Of a DNA stretch of 64,000 nucleotides, positions 9,779 to 18,353 are shown in pieces. Source of the stretch: Aquabacterium fontiphilum (lineage in GTDB: Bacteria > Pseudomonadota > Gammaproteobacteria > Burkholderiales > Burkholderiaceae_C). The notes under the pieces are model-generated. The model saw only the letters and a program-made list of their open reading frames with translations. It made no database searches and had not been told where the DNA came from. Location of the stretch: positions 1-64,000 of the forward strand of contig NZ_JAAAPN010000004.1 in NCBI RefSeq assembly GCF_009909205.1, read 5' to 3'. The translations under genes were made by a program, and so were the position numbers. Every line of letters begins with the position of its first letter. The first letter of the stretch is position 1.

Positions 9779-10060
9779 TCAAACGAGGTAATCGAGCACG
9801 TGGCGCGTGGCCGCCATCTGGCGGATCTGCGCGACCACGCCCTGGTGGTGCGGGTGCGGCACGTAGGCGGCCAGCGCGGCGGCGTCCTCGAAAGTCGATA
9901 CGAGAACCACGTCGCAGTTGGCCTCCAGGCCTTCGGCCTTGATGCCCACGTCAAACTCGTGCATGCCCGCAACGAGTCCCTTGCAGCTGTCCAGCAAGGC
10001 CTTGACCTTGGGCGCGTCGGCCGGGTCTTTGAGGGTCCACATGACGATGTGTCGCAGCAT
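9779..10060 (-). CDS. Dabb (stress-responsive A/B barrel) domain protein
   Basis: A 93-aa protein forming a single dimeric alpha/beta-barrel domain, with the typical opening MLRHIVMWTLK and closing residues HPHHQGVVAQI. The family is functionally diverse and includes stress proteins and small enzymes. It sits 11 nt after the acyl-CoA dehydrogenase stop, so it is co-transcribed, but no catalytic role can be read from sequence. Confidence 0.85.
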   Translation of the reverse strand: MLRHIVMWTLKDPADAPKVKALLDSCKGLVAGMHEFDVGIKAEGLEANCDVVLVSTFEDAAALAAYVPHPHHQGVVAQIRQMAATRHVLDYLV

Positions 10061-10071
10061 GGTGATCCTCT

Positions 10072-11946
10072 TCAGAACCAGTCGGCCTGGGCTTGCGCGC
10101 AGGTCAGGTCGCGGCGCGAGACCACGCCCAGCCAGGCGTCGATCTTGGGCAGCTCGTAGGCAAAGAAGTAGTCGGTGGCAGCCAGCTTGCCTTTGAGGAA
10201 GCCCGGGCCCAGCGGCGAGGCATCCCATTGACCGGCTTGTTGGGCGGCCTTGGCGGCCAGGCCCAGCTCCAGCCAGATCCAGGCCAGCACGGTGTGGCCG
10301 AAGGCCTGCAGGTAGGGCGTGGCGTTGGCCAGGGCTTCTTCGGGCACGCCGGTGGACCAGGCAGCCTTCGTGGCGGCGCCCACCTTCTGCAGCGCTTGCG
10401 CCAGCGCGTTGGCGTGGCCAGCCAGGCCCTCCACATGGCCCGCCTTCTGGATGGTTTCGCTGATGCGCTCGGCCAGCACGCTCAGGGCCTTGCCGCCGTT
10501 CATCACCACCTTGCGGCCCAGCAGGTCCAGGCCCTGAATGCCGTGCGTGCCTTCGTGGATCATGTTGAGGCGGTTGTCGCGCCAGTGCTGTTCGACCGGG
10601 TAGTCGCGCGTGTAGCCGTAGCCGCCCAGGATCTGGATGGCCAGCGAGTTGGCCTCTTGCGCCCACTCGCTGGGCCAGCTCTTGGCGATCGGGGTGAGCA
10701 GCTCCAGCAGCAGGCCAGCCTTCTCGGCCTCTTCCCCGCTGCCGGTGTGCTGGTCATCGACCAGCTGCGCACACAGCAGGCCCAGGGCCAGGCCGCCTTC
10801 GGCGATGGCCTTTTGCATCATCAGCATGCGCTTGACGTCGGTGTGGCCGATGATGGGCACCTGCGGCGCGCTGTGGTCCTTGCCGCCCGCGCCCATGTGA
10901 CGTCCCTGCGGGCGGTCTTTCGCGTACTGCAGCGAGTACTCGTAGCCGGCGTAGCCGAGCATGGTCGCGCCCAGGCCCACGCTGATGCGGGCCTCGTTCA
11001 TGAGCGTGAACATGCACTTGAGGCCCTCGCCTTCCTTGCCGATCAGGTAGCCCACCGCGCCGGCCTCGCCGTTGACGGGGAACTTGCCTTCGCCGAAGTT
11101 CAGCAGGGTGTTGACGGTGCCGCGGTAGCCGCACTTGTGGTTGAGACCGGCCAGGGCCACGTCGTTGCGCTGAGACGTAATCGAGCCGTCGGCCTTGACG
11201 AGCTTGCGCGGCACGATGAACAGCGAGATGCCCTTGACGCCGGGCACCGGCTTGCCATCGGGGCCCGGGATCTTGGCCAGCACCAGGTGAACGATGTTCT
11301 CGCCCATCTCGTGCTCGCCGCCCGAGATCCACATCTTGTTGCCCTTGAGGCGGTAGCGCTTGCCCAGCGGGTCTTCGGTCCAGTCCACGCCCGTGCCATC
11401 GCCCTTGACATCGGGCACGGCGCGCGTGGCGATGTCCGACAGGCTGGAGCCGGCCTGCGGCTCGCTCAGGCACATGGTGCCGAAGGTTCGGCCCTCGAAG
11501 CCGCCCTTGGCAAACACCTCGATCTGCTTCGGCGTGCCATGGGCCAGGATGGTGTTGGCGTTGCCGCGCGTGAGCATCGGGTACGCGGCGAGCGAGACGC
11601 TGGCCTTGTAGAAGAAGCTCATCGAGGCGATCTCGACCACCGTGGGCAGCTGCATGCCGCCGAGTTCGGCGTCCTTGCTGGCGGCCATCAGGCCCGCCTC
11701 GTTGAAGGCGGCCAGGGCCACGGGCGTTTCCTTGGGCAGCGTCACGGTGACGCCATCGAAGGTGGGCTCGTGCTCGTCGGTCAGGCGGTTGATGGGGGCG
11801 AACTGCTCGTTGGCGATCTTCTCGCTGAGGTCGAGCACGGCGTCGAAGGTCTCGCGGCTGTGCTCGGCGTGGCGCTCGCGCTGGCACAGGGTCTCGGCTT
11901 TCAGCCAGTCGTGCAGCAGGAAGTCAACAGTGGCGCGGTGGGTCAT
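10072..11946 (-). CDS. Acyl-CoA dehydrogenase with C-terminal extension domain
   Basis: A 624-aa FAD-dependent acyl-CoA dehydrogenase of the large (about 600 aa) class: N-terminal, middle (CLSEPQAGSSLSDI) and C-terminal flavoprotein domains, then the extra acetyl-CoA-dehydrogenase-type C-terminal domain. The IHEGTHGIQGLDLLGRKV segment carries the presumed catalytic-base region. It performs the first oxidation of beta-oxidation and passes electrons to ETF. It heads a minus-strand run of six genes but begins only 25 nt after a strong terminator, and no Shine-Dalgarno sequence is visible before its ATG. Confidence 0.95.
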   Translation of the reverse strand: MTHRATVDFLLHDWLKAETLCQRERHAEHSRETFDAVLDLSEKIANEQFAPINRLTDEHEPTFDGVTVTLPKETPVALAAFNEAGLMAASKDAELGGMQLPTVVEIASMSFFYKASVSLAAYPMLTRGNANTILAHGTPKQIEVFAKGGFEGRTFGTMCLSEPQAGSSLSDIATRAVPDVKGDGTGVDWTEDPLGKRYRLKGNKMWISGGEHEMGENIVHLVLAKIPGPDGKPVPGVKGISLFIVPRKLVKADGSITSQRNDVALAGLNHKCGYRGTVNTLLNFGEGKFPVNGEAGAVGYLIGKEGEGLKCMFTLMNEARISVGLGATMLGYAGYEYSLQYAKDRPQGRHMGAGGKDHSAPQVPIIGHTDVKRMLMMQKAIAEGGLALGLLCAQLVDDQHTGSGEEAEKAGLLLELLTPIAKSWPSEWAQEANSLAIQILGGYGYTRDYPVEQHWRDNRLNMIHEGTHGIQGLDLLGRKVVMNGGKALSVLAERISETIQKAGHVEGLAGHANALAQALQKVGAATKAAWSTGVPEEALANATPYLQAFGHTVLAWIWLELGLAAKAAQQAGQWDASPLGPGFLKGKLAATDYFFAYELPKIDAWLGVVSRRDLTCAQAQADWF

Positions 11947-11971
11947 GAGGCAGAACGGGATGGGTCAACAC

Positions 11972-12006
11972 AAAAAAGGTCTGCATGCGGCAGGGCGATG
12001 CAGACC
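11972..12006 (-). terminator. Rho-independent terminator between the fadB-like and acyl-CoA dehydrogenase genes
   Basis: A perfect 9-bp stem GGTCTGCAT/ATGCAGACC (11978-11986 with 11998-12006) with an 11-nt loop is followed, on the minus strand, by six T. It lies 26 nt after the fadB-like stop and 25 nt before the dehydrogenase start. It should end most transcripts from the upstream gene, or act as an attenuator. Confidence 0.85.
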
Positions 12007-12032
12007 TCTGGGACGAACGGCGGGCCGATGGA

Positions 12033-14129
12033 TCAGCCGTTGAAGGCCTTGCCCTCGGCGGCCAGTTTGGCCAGCAGCGGCGCCGGCGTCCAGAAGGCGC
12101 TGTCGCCCTGCGGGTTGGCGGCGAAGCCCTTCATCAGTTCGACCACCTTGGGCAGGCCCAGCATGTCGGCATACAGCATGGGGCCGCCACGGTAGACGGG
12201 GAAGCCGTAGCCGGTCAGGTAGACCATGTCGATGTCGGACGCCTTCGAGGCGATGCCTTCTTCCAGAATGAAGGCGCCTTCATTGACCATGGCCAGCACC
12301 AGGCGCTGGACGATCTCTTCGTCGCTGATCTGGCGGGGCGTGACGCCCTTGTCGGCACGCACCTTGTCAATGCAGGCCTGCACCTCGGCAGAGGGGATGG
12401 GCTCGCGCTTGCCGGCCTCGTAGTCATACCAGCCCTTGCCCACCTTCTGCCCGAAGCGGCCGAGTTCGCAGACAGCATCGCCCACGGGGCTGTAGATGAC
12501 ATCGGGCTTCTCGATCTTGCGGCGTTTGCGGATCGCATAGCCGATGTCGTTGCCGGCCAGATCACCCACGCGGAACGGACCCATTGCGAAGCCGAAGGCC
12601 TCCGCGGCCTTGTCGACCTGCTGCACAGTGGCCCCCTCTTCAAGCAGGAAGAAGCTCTGGCGCACGTACTGCTCGAACATGCGGTTGCCGATGAAGCCGT
12701 CGCACACGCCCGAGACCACGGCGACCTTCTTGATCTTCTTGGCCACGGCCATCACGGTGGCCATGACGTCCTTGGCGGTGTGCTTGCTGCGTACCACTTC
12801 GAGCAGGCGCATCACGTTGGCGGGGCTGAAGAAGTGCAGGCCCACGACATCGGCGGGGCGCTTGGTGACCTCGGCGATCTTGTCCACGTCCAGCGTCGAC
12901 GTGTTCGAAGCAAGGATGGCGCCGGGCTTCATCACCTCGTCGAGCTTGGCAAACACCTGCGACTTCACACCCATGTCTTCGAACACGGCCTCGATGACCA
13001 TGTCGGCCTGGGCGATGTCGTCGTAGCTCAGGGTGGTCTTGAGCAGGGCCATGCGCTGCTCGTACTTGTCCTGCGCCAGCTTGCCCTTGGCGACCTGCGC
13101 CTCGTAGTTCTTGCGGATGGTGCCCACGCCGCGGTCGATGGCCTCTTGCTTCATTTCCAGCAGGGTGACGGGCACACCGGCGTTCAGGAAGCACATGGTG
13201 ATGCCGCCGCCCATGGTGCCAGCGCCGATCACGGCCACCTGCTTGATGTCGCGCAGCGGGGTGTCCGCGGGCACATCTGGGATCTTGCTGGCAGCGCGCT
13301 CGCCGAAGAAGGCGTGGCGCAAAGCGCGGGCCTGGTCTCCGGTCACCAGGCCTTCGAAGACCTCGCGCTCGAACTTGATGCCAGCGTCCAGGTCCATCTT
13401 GGTGGCGGCTTCGACGCAATCCACGCAGCGCTGCGGGGCAATCAGGTTCTTGCGGCTCTTGGCCAGCTCGGCACGGGCCTTGGCAAAGGCCTCGGCATCA
13501 GCCGGTGCGGCCACCTTGAGGTCGCGCACCGAAGGCAAGGGGCGCACGCCGGCCATCTCCTTGGCAAAGGCGATGGCGGCGGGCAGCAGGTCTCCCTCGA
13601 CCAGCTTGTCGAACAGCTTCTGCCCCGGGGCGGCTGCGAGCTTCTCGGACATCACCGAGGCACCCGTGGTGATCATCTGCAAGGCGGTGTCGACGCCCAG
13701 CACGCGCGGCAGGCGCTGCGTGCCGCCTGCGCCCGGCACGATGCCGATGTTGACCTCAGGCAGCGCGATTTGCGTGCCCTTGACGACCACGCGGTAGTGG
13801 CAACCCAGCGCAAGTTCCAGCCCGCCGCCCATGGCCACGCCGTGGATGGCTGCGACCACTGGCTTGCTACAGCGCTCGACCGCTTCGATGGTGACATGGA
13901 GGTTGGGCTCGGCAAACGCCTTGGGGCTGCCGAACTCGCGGATGTCGGCGCCGCCACAGAAGACCTTGCCGGAGCCGATGACCACCACGGCCTGCACGGC
14001 GGCATCGGCCTGGGCTTTCTGAATGCCGTCGACGATGCCGGCTCGGGTACTCTGACCGAGGCCGTTGACAGGGGGGTTGTCCAGCGAGATGACGGCCACG
14101 CCGTCGTGAACTTGGTAGGAAGCGCTCAT
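12033..14129 (-). CDS. Bifunctional enoyl-CoA hydratase / 3-hydroxyacyl-CoA dehydrogenase (FadB/FadJ-like)
   Basis: A 698-aa multifunctional beta-oxidation enzyme. The N-terminal crotonase domain (about 1-190) has glutamates at 105 (GGGLELALG) and 125 (LPEVNIG) as expected for hydratase activity. The NAD-binding dehydrogenase follows with GAGTMG at 302-307 and GLHFFSPANVM, and then the C-terminal dimerisation domains. It converts enoyl-CoA to 3-ketoacyl-CoA; no thiolase partner is in the window. The ATG at 14129 is preferred over an upstream GTG at 14159 because homology begins there. A palindrome lies about 95 nt upstream. Confidence 0.95.
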   Translation of the reverse strand: MSASYQVHDGVAVISLDNPPVNGLGQSTRAGIVDGIQKAQADAAVQAVVVIGSGKVFCGGADIREFGSPKAFAEPNLHVTIEAVERCSKPVVAAIHGVAMGGGLELALGCHYRVVVKGTQIALPEVNIGIVPGAGGTQRLPRVLGVDTALQMITTGASVMSEKLAAAPGQKLFDKLVEGDLLPAAIAFAKEMAGVRPLPSVRDLKVAAPADAEAFAKARAELAKSRKNLIAPQRCVDCVEAATKMDLDAGIKFEREVFEGLVTGDQARALRHAFFGERAASKIPDVPADTPLRDIKQVAVIGAGTMGGGITMCFLNAGVPVTLLEMKQEAIDRGVGTIRKNYEAQVAKGKLAQDKYEQRMALLKTTLSYDDIAQADMVIEAVFEDMGVKSQVFAKLDEVMKPGAILASNTSTLDVDKIAEVTKRPADVVGLHFFSPANVMRLLEVVRSKHTAKDVMATVMAVAKKIKKVAVVSGVCDGFIGNRMFEQYVRQSFFLLEEGATVQQVDKAAEAFGFAMGPFRVGDLAGNDIGYAIRKRRKIEKPDVIYSPVGDAVCELGRFGQKVGKGWYDYEAGKREPIPSAEVQACIDKVRADKGVTPRQISDEEIVQRLVLAMVNEGAFILEEGIASKASDIDMVYLTGYGFPVYRGGPMLYADMLGLPKVVELMKGFAANPQGDSAFWTPAPLLAKLAAEGKAFNG

Positions 14130-14222
14130 GGTGAGGTCGAGTGAAAGATCAACACGCACGGACCCCGACCCACACCGCGAAGGATGGCCGGCGGCGTCCG
14201 CTCAGCAACTCAGGCAATTCTG

Positions 14223-14236
14223 ACAAGAAATCTTGT
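14223..14236. promoter_or_regulatory. Perfect palindrome upstream of the fadB-like gene
   Basis: ACAAGA-AA-TCTTGT is a 14-bp perfect inverted repeat in the intergenic region upstream of the fadB-like gene. It could be an operator for a regulator of the pathway. It does not match the CIRCE or PsrA patterns I know. No strong -35/-10 pair is clear around it. Confidence 0.4.
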
Positions 14237-14293
14237 ACGAATTGCGCATGATTCTGACACAGACCGCCCAGCGCTGCCAGACGGCCCCCGAAA

Positions 14294-14320
14294 CGACGCT
14301 GCCGCACGATCGGCGGCAGC
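14294..14320 (-). terminator. Stem-loop after livF, possible terminator
   Basis: An 8-bp perfect stem GCTGCCGC/GCGGCAGC (14298-14305 with 14313-14320) with a 7-nt loop follows the livF stop on the minus strand. The tract after it is only moderately T-rich (GTCGTTTC), so it may be a weak terminator separating the transporter genes from the fadB-like gene. Confidence 0.5.
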
Positions 14321-14341
14321 AGGCAACTCAGCGGTGTGGGC

Positions 14342-15037
14342 TCAGACTTCGAGCCATTCACGCCGCACGTACTGGTCGGCGCGCAGTTCGTCGGGCGTGC
14401 CGTGGAAGACCATTTCGCCATGGCCCATCACGTAGCAGCGCTGCGAGATGTCGAGTGCAATGGTCAGCTTTTGCTCCACCAGCAAGACCCCCAGGCCACG
14501 CTTTTGCAGCTCCTTGAGGTACTGGCCGACGAGCTCCACGATCTTGGGCGCGAGGCCTTCGGTCGGCTCATCGATCATGATCAGATCGGGGTCGCCCATC
14601 AGCGTGCGGCACAGCGTGAGCATCTGCTGCTCGCCGCCCGACATCACGCCCGCCTCGGTGTGCTGGCGCTCCTTCAGGCGTGGAAACAGCTGGTACATGT
14701 CGTCGAGCGACCAACGGCCCTTCTTGCGCCCGGACTGCTGGCCGAGCAGCAGGTTCTGCTCCACGGTCAGCTTGGGGAACACATCGCGGCTTTCCGGCAC
14801 ATAGCCGATGCCGTGACGGGCAATGTCGTAGGTCTTGTGGCCGAGCAGTTCCGCTCCGTTCCAGGTGACCGAGCCGGTGCCCTCGACCAGGCCCATCACG
14901 GTCTTGATCAGGGTGGAGCGGCCCGAGCCATTGCGGCCCAGCAGACTGACGATCTCGCCAGGACGGACCTCCATATTGACGCCATGGAGGATGTGGCTCT
15001 TGCCGTAGAAGGCGTGCAGGTTCTGGATGTTCAGCAT
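14342..15037 (-). CDS. livF: Branched-chain-type ABC transporter ATP-binding protein LivF
   Basis: A 231-aa ABC ATPase of the LivF type, with signature MSGGEQQML and Walker B LIMIDEPTEGLAP. The Walker A reads GRNGSGRST, with arginine where the canonical lysine should be; this is confirmed at the DNA level (codon CGC). With LivG it should power import through LivHM. The ATG at 15037 is chosen because GGAG lies 7 nt upstream; a GTG at 15043 overlapping the livG stop is the alternative. Confidence 0.93.
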   Translation of the reverse strand: MLNIQNLHAFYGKSHILHGVNMEVRPGEIVSLLGRNGSGRSTLIKTVMGLVEGTGSVTWNGAELLGHKTYDIARHGIGYVPESRDVFPKLTVEQNLLLGQQSGRKKGRWSLDDMYQLFPRLKERQHTEAGVMSGGEQQMLTLCRTLMGDPDLIMIDEPTEGLAPKIVELVGQYLKELQKRGLGVLLVEQKLTIALDISQRCYVMGHGEMVFHGTPDELRADQYVRREWLEV

Positions 15038-15039
15038 CG

Positions 15040-15837
15040 TCACACTCCGGCTTCGGCCGCCTGGCTTTCTGCCAGCACGGAGCCGAGGTAGGCTTCCTTG
15101 ACGCGCTCGTTGGCGCGCACGTTCTCTGGCGTGTCGAAGGCAATCACCTCGCCGTAGACCAGCACCGCAATGCGGTCAGCCAGACCGAACACAACGCCCA
15201 TGTCGTGCTCGACGGTCAGCAGGGTCTTGCCTTCGGTGACCTCGCGGATCATGCGCACGAAGTTGGCCGTCTCGGACTTGCTCATGCCCGCGGTCGGCTC
15301 ATCCAGCAGGATCACATTGCCCCCGCCGGCAATCGTCACGCCAACCTCGAGCGCGCGCTGCTCGGCATAGGTGAGCAATGAGACGCTGGTGTCGCGCTTG
15401 CGGCGCAGGCGGATCATGTCCAGCACCTCTTCGGCACGCTGGTTGACCGCAGTGAGGTCGGTGAGGAAGCGCCAGAAGGTGTAGCGCTGGCCCATAGACC
15501 ACAGCACGGCGCAACGGATGTTCTCGAACACGCTCAGGCGCGGGAACAGGTTGGACACCTGAAAGCTGCGGGCCAGGCCGCGGCGATTGATGTCATACGG
15601 CTTCTTGCCATGGATGGCCTCGCCGTTGAGCAGGATTTCGCCGCTGCTGACGGGCATGCGTCCGCTGATCAGGTTGAACAGCGTGGACTTGCCCGCGCCG
15701 TTGGGGCCGATCAGCGCCACGCGCTCACCCTGCTTCACGGCCAGGCTGGCGCCCCGGATGATCTCGGTCTTGCCGAAGGATTTGCGAACGTCGCGCAGTT
15801 CCAGCGCGAGGCCCGCCGAAGACGTAGTCTGGGTCAT
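15040..15837 (-). CDS. livG: Branched-chain-type ABC transporter ATP-binding protein LivG
   Basis: A 265-aa ABC ATPase with canonical Walker A GPNGAGKST, a Leu-rich insert after Walker A typical of LivG, Walker B VILLDEPTAGM and the final GEVIAFDTPENVR segment. The signature motif is degenerate (LLTYAEQRALEVG, where LivG often has LSYGxQR). The ATG at 15837 gives the standard LivG N-terminus; sequence upstream in frame is livM in another frame. It is the second of the four transporter core genes, 11 nt after livM. Confidence 0.94.
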   Translation of the reverse strand: MTQTTSSAGLALELRDVRKSFGKTEIIRGASLAVKQGERVALIGPNGAGKSTLFNLISGRMPVSSGEILLNGEAIHGKKPYDINRRGLARSFQVSNLFPRLSVFENIRCAVLWSMGQRYTFWRFLTDLTAVNQRAEEVLDMIRLRRKRDTSVSLLTYAEQRALEVGVTIAGGGNVILLDEPTAGMSKSETANFVRMIREVTEGKTLLTVEHDMGVVFGLADRIAVLVYGEVIAFDTPENVRANERVKEAYLGSVLAESQAAEAGV

Positions 15838-15848
15838 GGTGGTGCCTC

Positions 15849-17141
15849 TCAATGCATTTGCCGGCGCAGCAGCTCGGCTTCGATCTCTTCCTGCACGTCG
15901 CTCCATTGGCGAACGAACTCGCGACGGGCCAGCTCGAAGAGCGCCGCGCCGGTAAGCGTCAGGAAGATGGCCCCCACCCAGGCATCGATGGCGTCCACAT
16001 GCAGGGTCACGCCGAGGAAGGTCATCTCGGGGCCCATGCCAACGTTCATCTGCAGGTGGTAGACCATCTCGATCATCACCGTGATGCCCATCAGCAGCGG
16101 GATGGCCGTGCCGAACAGCGCCAGATACGCCACCCACAGCCGCCGCAACAGGCCGAATGCCGCCACCCGCAGGTTCATCATGATCAGGCTGGAAATGCCT
16201 CCGGGGGCGTACATCACCATGATCAGGAAGATGATGCCGAGATACAGCATCCAGGCGTTGGTCAACTCATGCAGCAGCACGGTGGCAAACACCATCAGCA
16301 CCGCGCCGATGATGGGCCCGAAGAAGAACAGCGCGCCGCCCAGGAAGGTGAACAGCAGGTACATGCCCGAGTACTCGGCGCCGACCACCTCGGCCGTCAC
16401 GATTTCGTCGTTGATCGCATGCAGGCCGCCACCGATGCCGGCAAAGAAGCCGGCAATCATGAAGGCGATGTAGCGCACGCGCTGGGTGTCATAGCCGATG
16501 AACTCGACGCGCTCCGGGTTGTCGCGCACTGCGTTGAGCATGCGGCCCAGCGGGGTCTGCGTGAAGGCGAACATCAAGGCCGTGCAGATGAAGCAGTAGA
16601 TCGCGATCAGGTAGTAGACCTGGGTCTGCGGGCCGAAGGTGATGCCCCAGACAGGGTCACCGACCATGCGGTCGGCCGAGATGCCGCCCTCTCCACCGAA
16701 GAACTCCGGCAGCATCAAGGACATCGAAAAGACCATCGCGCCGATGCCCAGCGTGATCATCGCGAACGTGGTGCCCGACTTCTTCGTGGTGACCGATCCG
16801 AAGACCGCCGCCACGATGAGACCTGCCACGCCGCCGACCATCGGGATCAGGCTGACGGGGATGTTCCACACACCGTCACCCACCCGCACCAGCGCGTGGA
16901 CCGCCGCAAAGGCGCCCAGCCCCGAGTACACGGCGTGACCAAAGCTCAGCATGCCGCCCTGCCCGAGCAGGATGTTGTAGGACAGGCAGATGATGATGCC
17001 AATGCCCATCTTGGAGAGCATCGTCAGCGATGTGCCGCTGTTGAAGATCAACGGCGAGACGAGCAGCACCAGCGCGAAGAGCGACCACAGCACCCAGCGG
17101 CCGACGTTGACCGGCTTGAAGGAATAAACATTGTTGGCCAT
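15849..17141 (-). CDS. livM: Branched-chain-type ABC transporter permease LivM
   Basis: A 430-aa polytopic inner-membrane permease with the LivM core (SYNILLGQGGMLSFGHAVYSG, RMLNAVRDNPERVEFIGYD, YSGMYLLFTFLGGALFFFGPIIGA). After the usual end near residue 318 (YAPGGISSLI) there are about 110 extra residues with probably two more membrane segments and a charged C-terminal helix (EEIEAELLRRQ). The extension may be typical of this subgroup. Gene spacing of 4 nt to livH supports co-transcription. Confidence 0.93.
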   Translation of the reverse strand: MANNVYSFKPVNVGRWVLWSLFALVLLVSPLIFNSGTSLTMLSKMGIGIIICLSYNILLGQGGMLSFGHAVYSGLGAFAAVHALVRVGDGVWNIPVSLIPMVGGVAGLIVAAVFGSVTTKKSGTTFAMITLGIGAMVFSMSLMLPEFFGGEGGISADRMVGDPVWGITFGPQTQVYYLIAIYCFICTALMFAFTQTPLGRMLNAVRDNPERVEFIGYDTQRVRYIAFMIAGFFAGIGGGLHAINDEIVTAEVVGAEYSGMYLLFTFLGGALFFFGPIIGAVLMVFATVLLHELTNAWMLYLGIIFLIMVMYAPGGISSLIMMNLRVAAFGLLRRLWVAYLALFGTAIPLLMGITVMIEMVYHLQMNVGMGPEMTFLGVTLHVDAIDAWVGAIFLTLTGAALFELARREFVRQWSDVQEEIEAELLRRQMH

Positions 17142-17145
17142 GGTG

Positions 17146-18171
17146 TCACTCCTCGCGGGTACCCAGCAGTCCCTTCGGACGCAGGATCAGCATCAACACC
17201 AACAGCAGATACGGCAGGATGGGCGCCATTTCGGAAATGGTGATCTTCAACAGCGGGTAGGCCCAGTGTTCAAACGACACGGGGCTGCCCAGAGACTGGA
17301 ACAGAGTGGCCAGCGACACATCGGCGATGACGGCGAAGGTCTGCATCAGCCCGATCAGGATGGAGGCCAGGAAGGCGCCGGCCAGCGAGCCCATGCCACC
17401 GACGACCACCACCACGAAGATGATGGCCCCGAGGGACGCGGCCATGCTCGGCTCGGTGATGAAGGCATTGCCGCCGATGACGCCGGCCAGGCCGGCCAGT
17501 GCGCAACCGCCACCGAACACGCCCATCATCACGCGTGGCACGTTGTGGCCCAGGGCCTGGGCCATGTCGGGATGGGTCAGCGCGGCCTGGATGATCAGGC
17601 CCACGCGGGTGCGGGTCAGCAGCAGCCACAGGCTGGTGAGCATGAACAGGGCCACCACCGCCATGAAGGCGCGGTAGACAGGGAATTGCGTACAGGTGTT
17701 GCCCGTGTCGGCCGCGCACAGGACGGGATCCCGCGCGCCAGCGAGGAACTGCAGGCTGTCGCCGCCCAGATTGACCACGGTAAACAACGTGCCGCTCAGC
17801 GCCTCGGGGATGCGGTAATCGACCGTTGACGGCCCCCATGTGAGGCGAACCAGCTGCTCGATGACGTAAGCCAGGCCGAAGGTGACCAGCAGCTCGGGCA
17901 CGTGGCCGAAGTGGTGCACCTTGCGCAAACTGAAGCGCTCGAATGCGGCACCCAGCAGCCCCACCAGCAGCGGCACGATGAACAGCGCCGGGAAGAAGCC
18001 GATCTTGGCCGAAATGGCGTAGGCGAAGTACGCGCCGACCATGTAGAAGGATGCGTGCGCGAAATTCAGCACGCCCATCATGCTGAAGATCAGGGTCAGC
18101 CCGGAACTCAGCATGAACAGCAGCAGCCCGTAGCTGATGCCGTTGAGGAAGAAGACGATGAAGGTTTCCAT
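17146..18171 (-). CDS. livH: Branched-chain-type ABC transporter permease LivH
   Basis: A 341-aa permease with about eight membrane segments and LivH hallmarks: NGISYGLLLFMLSSGLTLIF, GVLNFAHASFYMVGAY, and the cytoplasmic EAA-like loop with LTHPDMAQALGHN. A periplasmic-loop insert with paired cysteines (about 190-205, CAADTGNTCTQF) is present. The ATG at 18171 matches family N-termini; upstream in-frame codons are unsupported. A stable UUCG hairpin separates it from the upstream binding-protein gene. Confidence 0.94.
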   Translation of the reverse strand: METFIVFFLNGISYGLLLFMLSSGLTLIFSMMGVLNFAHASFYMVGAYFAYAISAKIGFFPALFIVPLLVGLLGAAFERFSLRKVHHFGHVPELLVTFGLAYVIEQLVRLTWGPSTVDYRIPEALSGTLFTVVNLGGDSLQFLAGARDPVLCAADTGNTCTQFPVYRAFMAVVALFMLTSLWLLLTRTRVGLIIQAALTHPDMAQALGHNVPRVMMGVFGGGCALAGLAGVIGGNAFITEPSMAASLGAIIFVVVVVGGMGSLAGAFLASILIGLMQTFAVIADVSLATLFQSLGSPVSFEHWAYPLLKITISEMAPILPYLLLVLMLILRPKGLLGTREE

Positions 18172-18323
18172 GTCAGAGCATCGTGGCTCGACCGGGGCTC
18201 GTGACCCAGGCCGAGGTCGCGCGGAGTCGCGCGCCGGTGGCACCGCACGGACGGCGACGTGCGCGGCGCCCGCAAGCACGTGGCGCCCCGCATGCCGCGC
18301 ACAGGCGGCACGGGGACAGTGAA

Positions 18324-18341
18324 AGAGGCCCGAAGGCCTCT
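18324..18341 (-). promoter_or_regulatory. UUCG-loop hairpin between binding-protein gene and livH
   Basis: On the minus strand AGAGGCC-TTCG-GGCCTCT forms a 7-bp stem closed by the very stable C(UUCG)G tetraloop, 12 nt after the binding-protein stop. The following tract is only TTTC, so it is more likely a partial terminator or 3'-end stabiliser. Such elements often keep binding-protein mRNA more abundant than permease mRNA. Confidence 0.6.
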
Positions 18342-18353
18342 GGCAACATCAGG

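Noticed and set aside
10093..12195. Long plus-strand reading frame (700 codons) across the acyl-CoA dehydrogenase
   Set aside because: Same antisense artefact; it runs through the terminator and into the fadB-like gene and shows no homology.
11985..14144. Long plus-strand reading frame (about 720 codons) across the fadB-like gene
   Set aside because: It is an antisense mirror frame typical of GC-rich genes; the product is His/Asp/Leu-repetitive without any domain, whereas the minus-strand product is a clear FadB-like enzyme.
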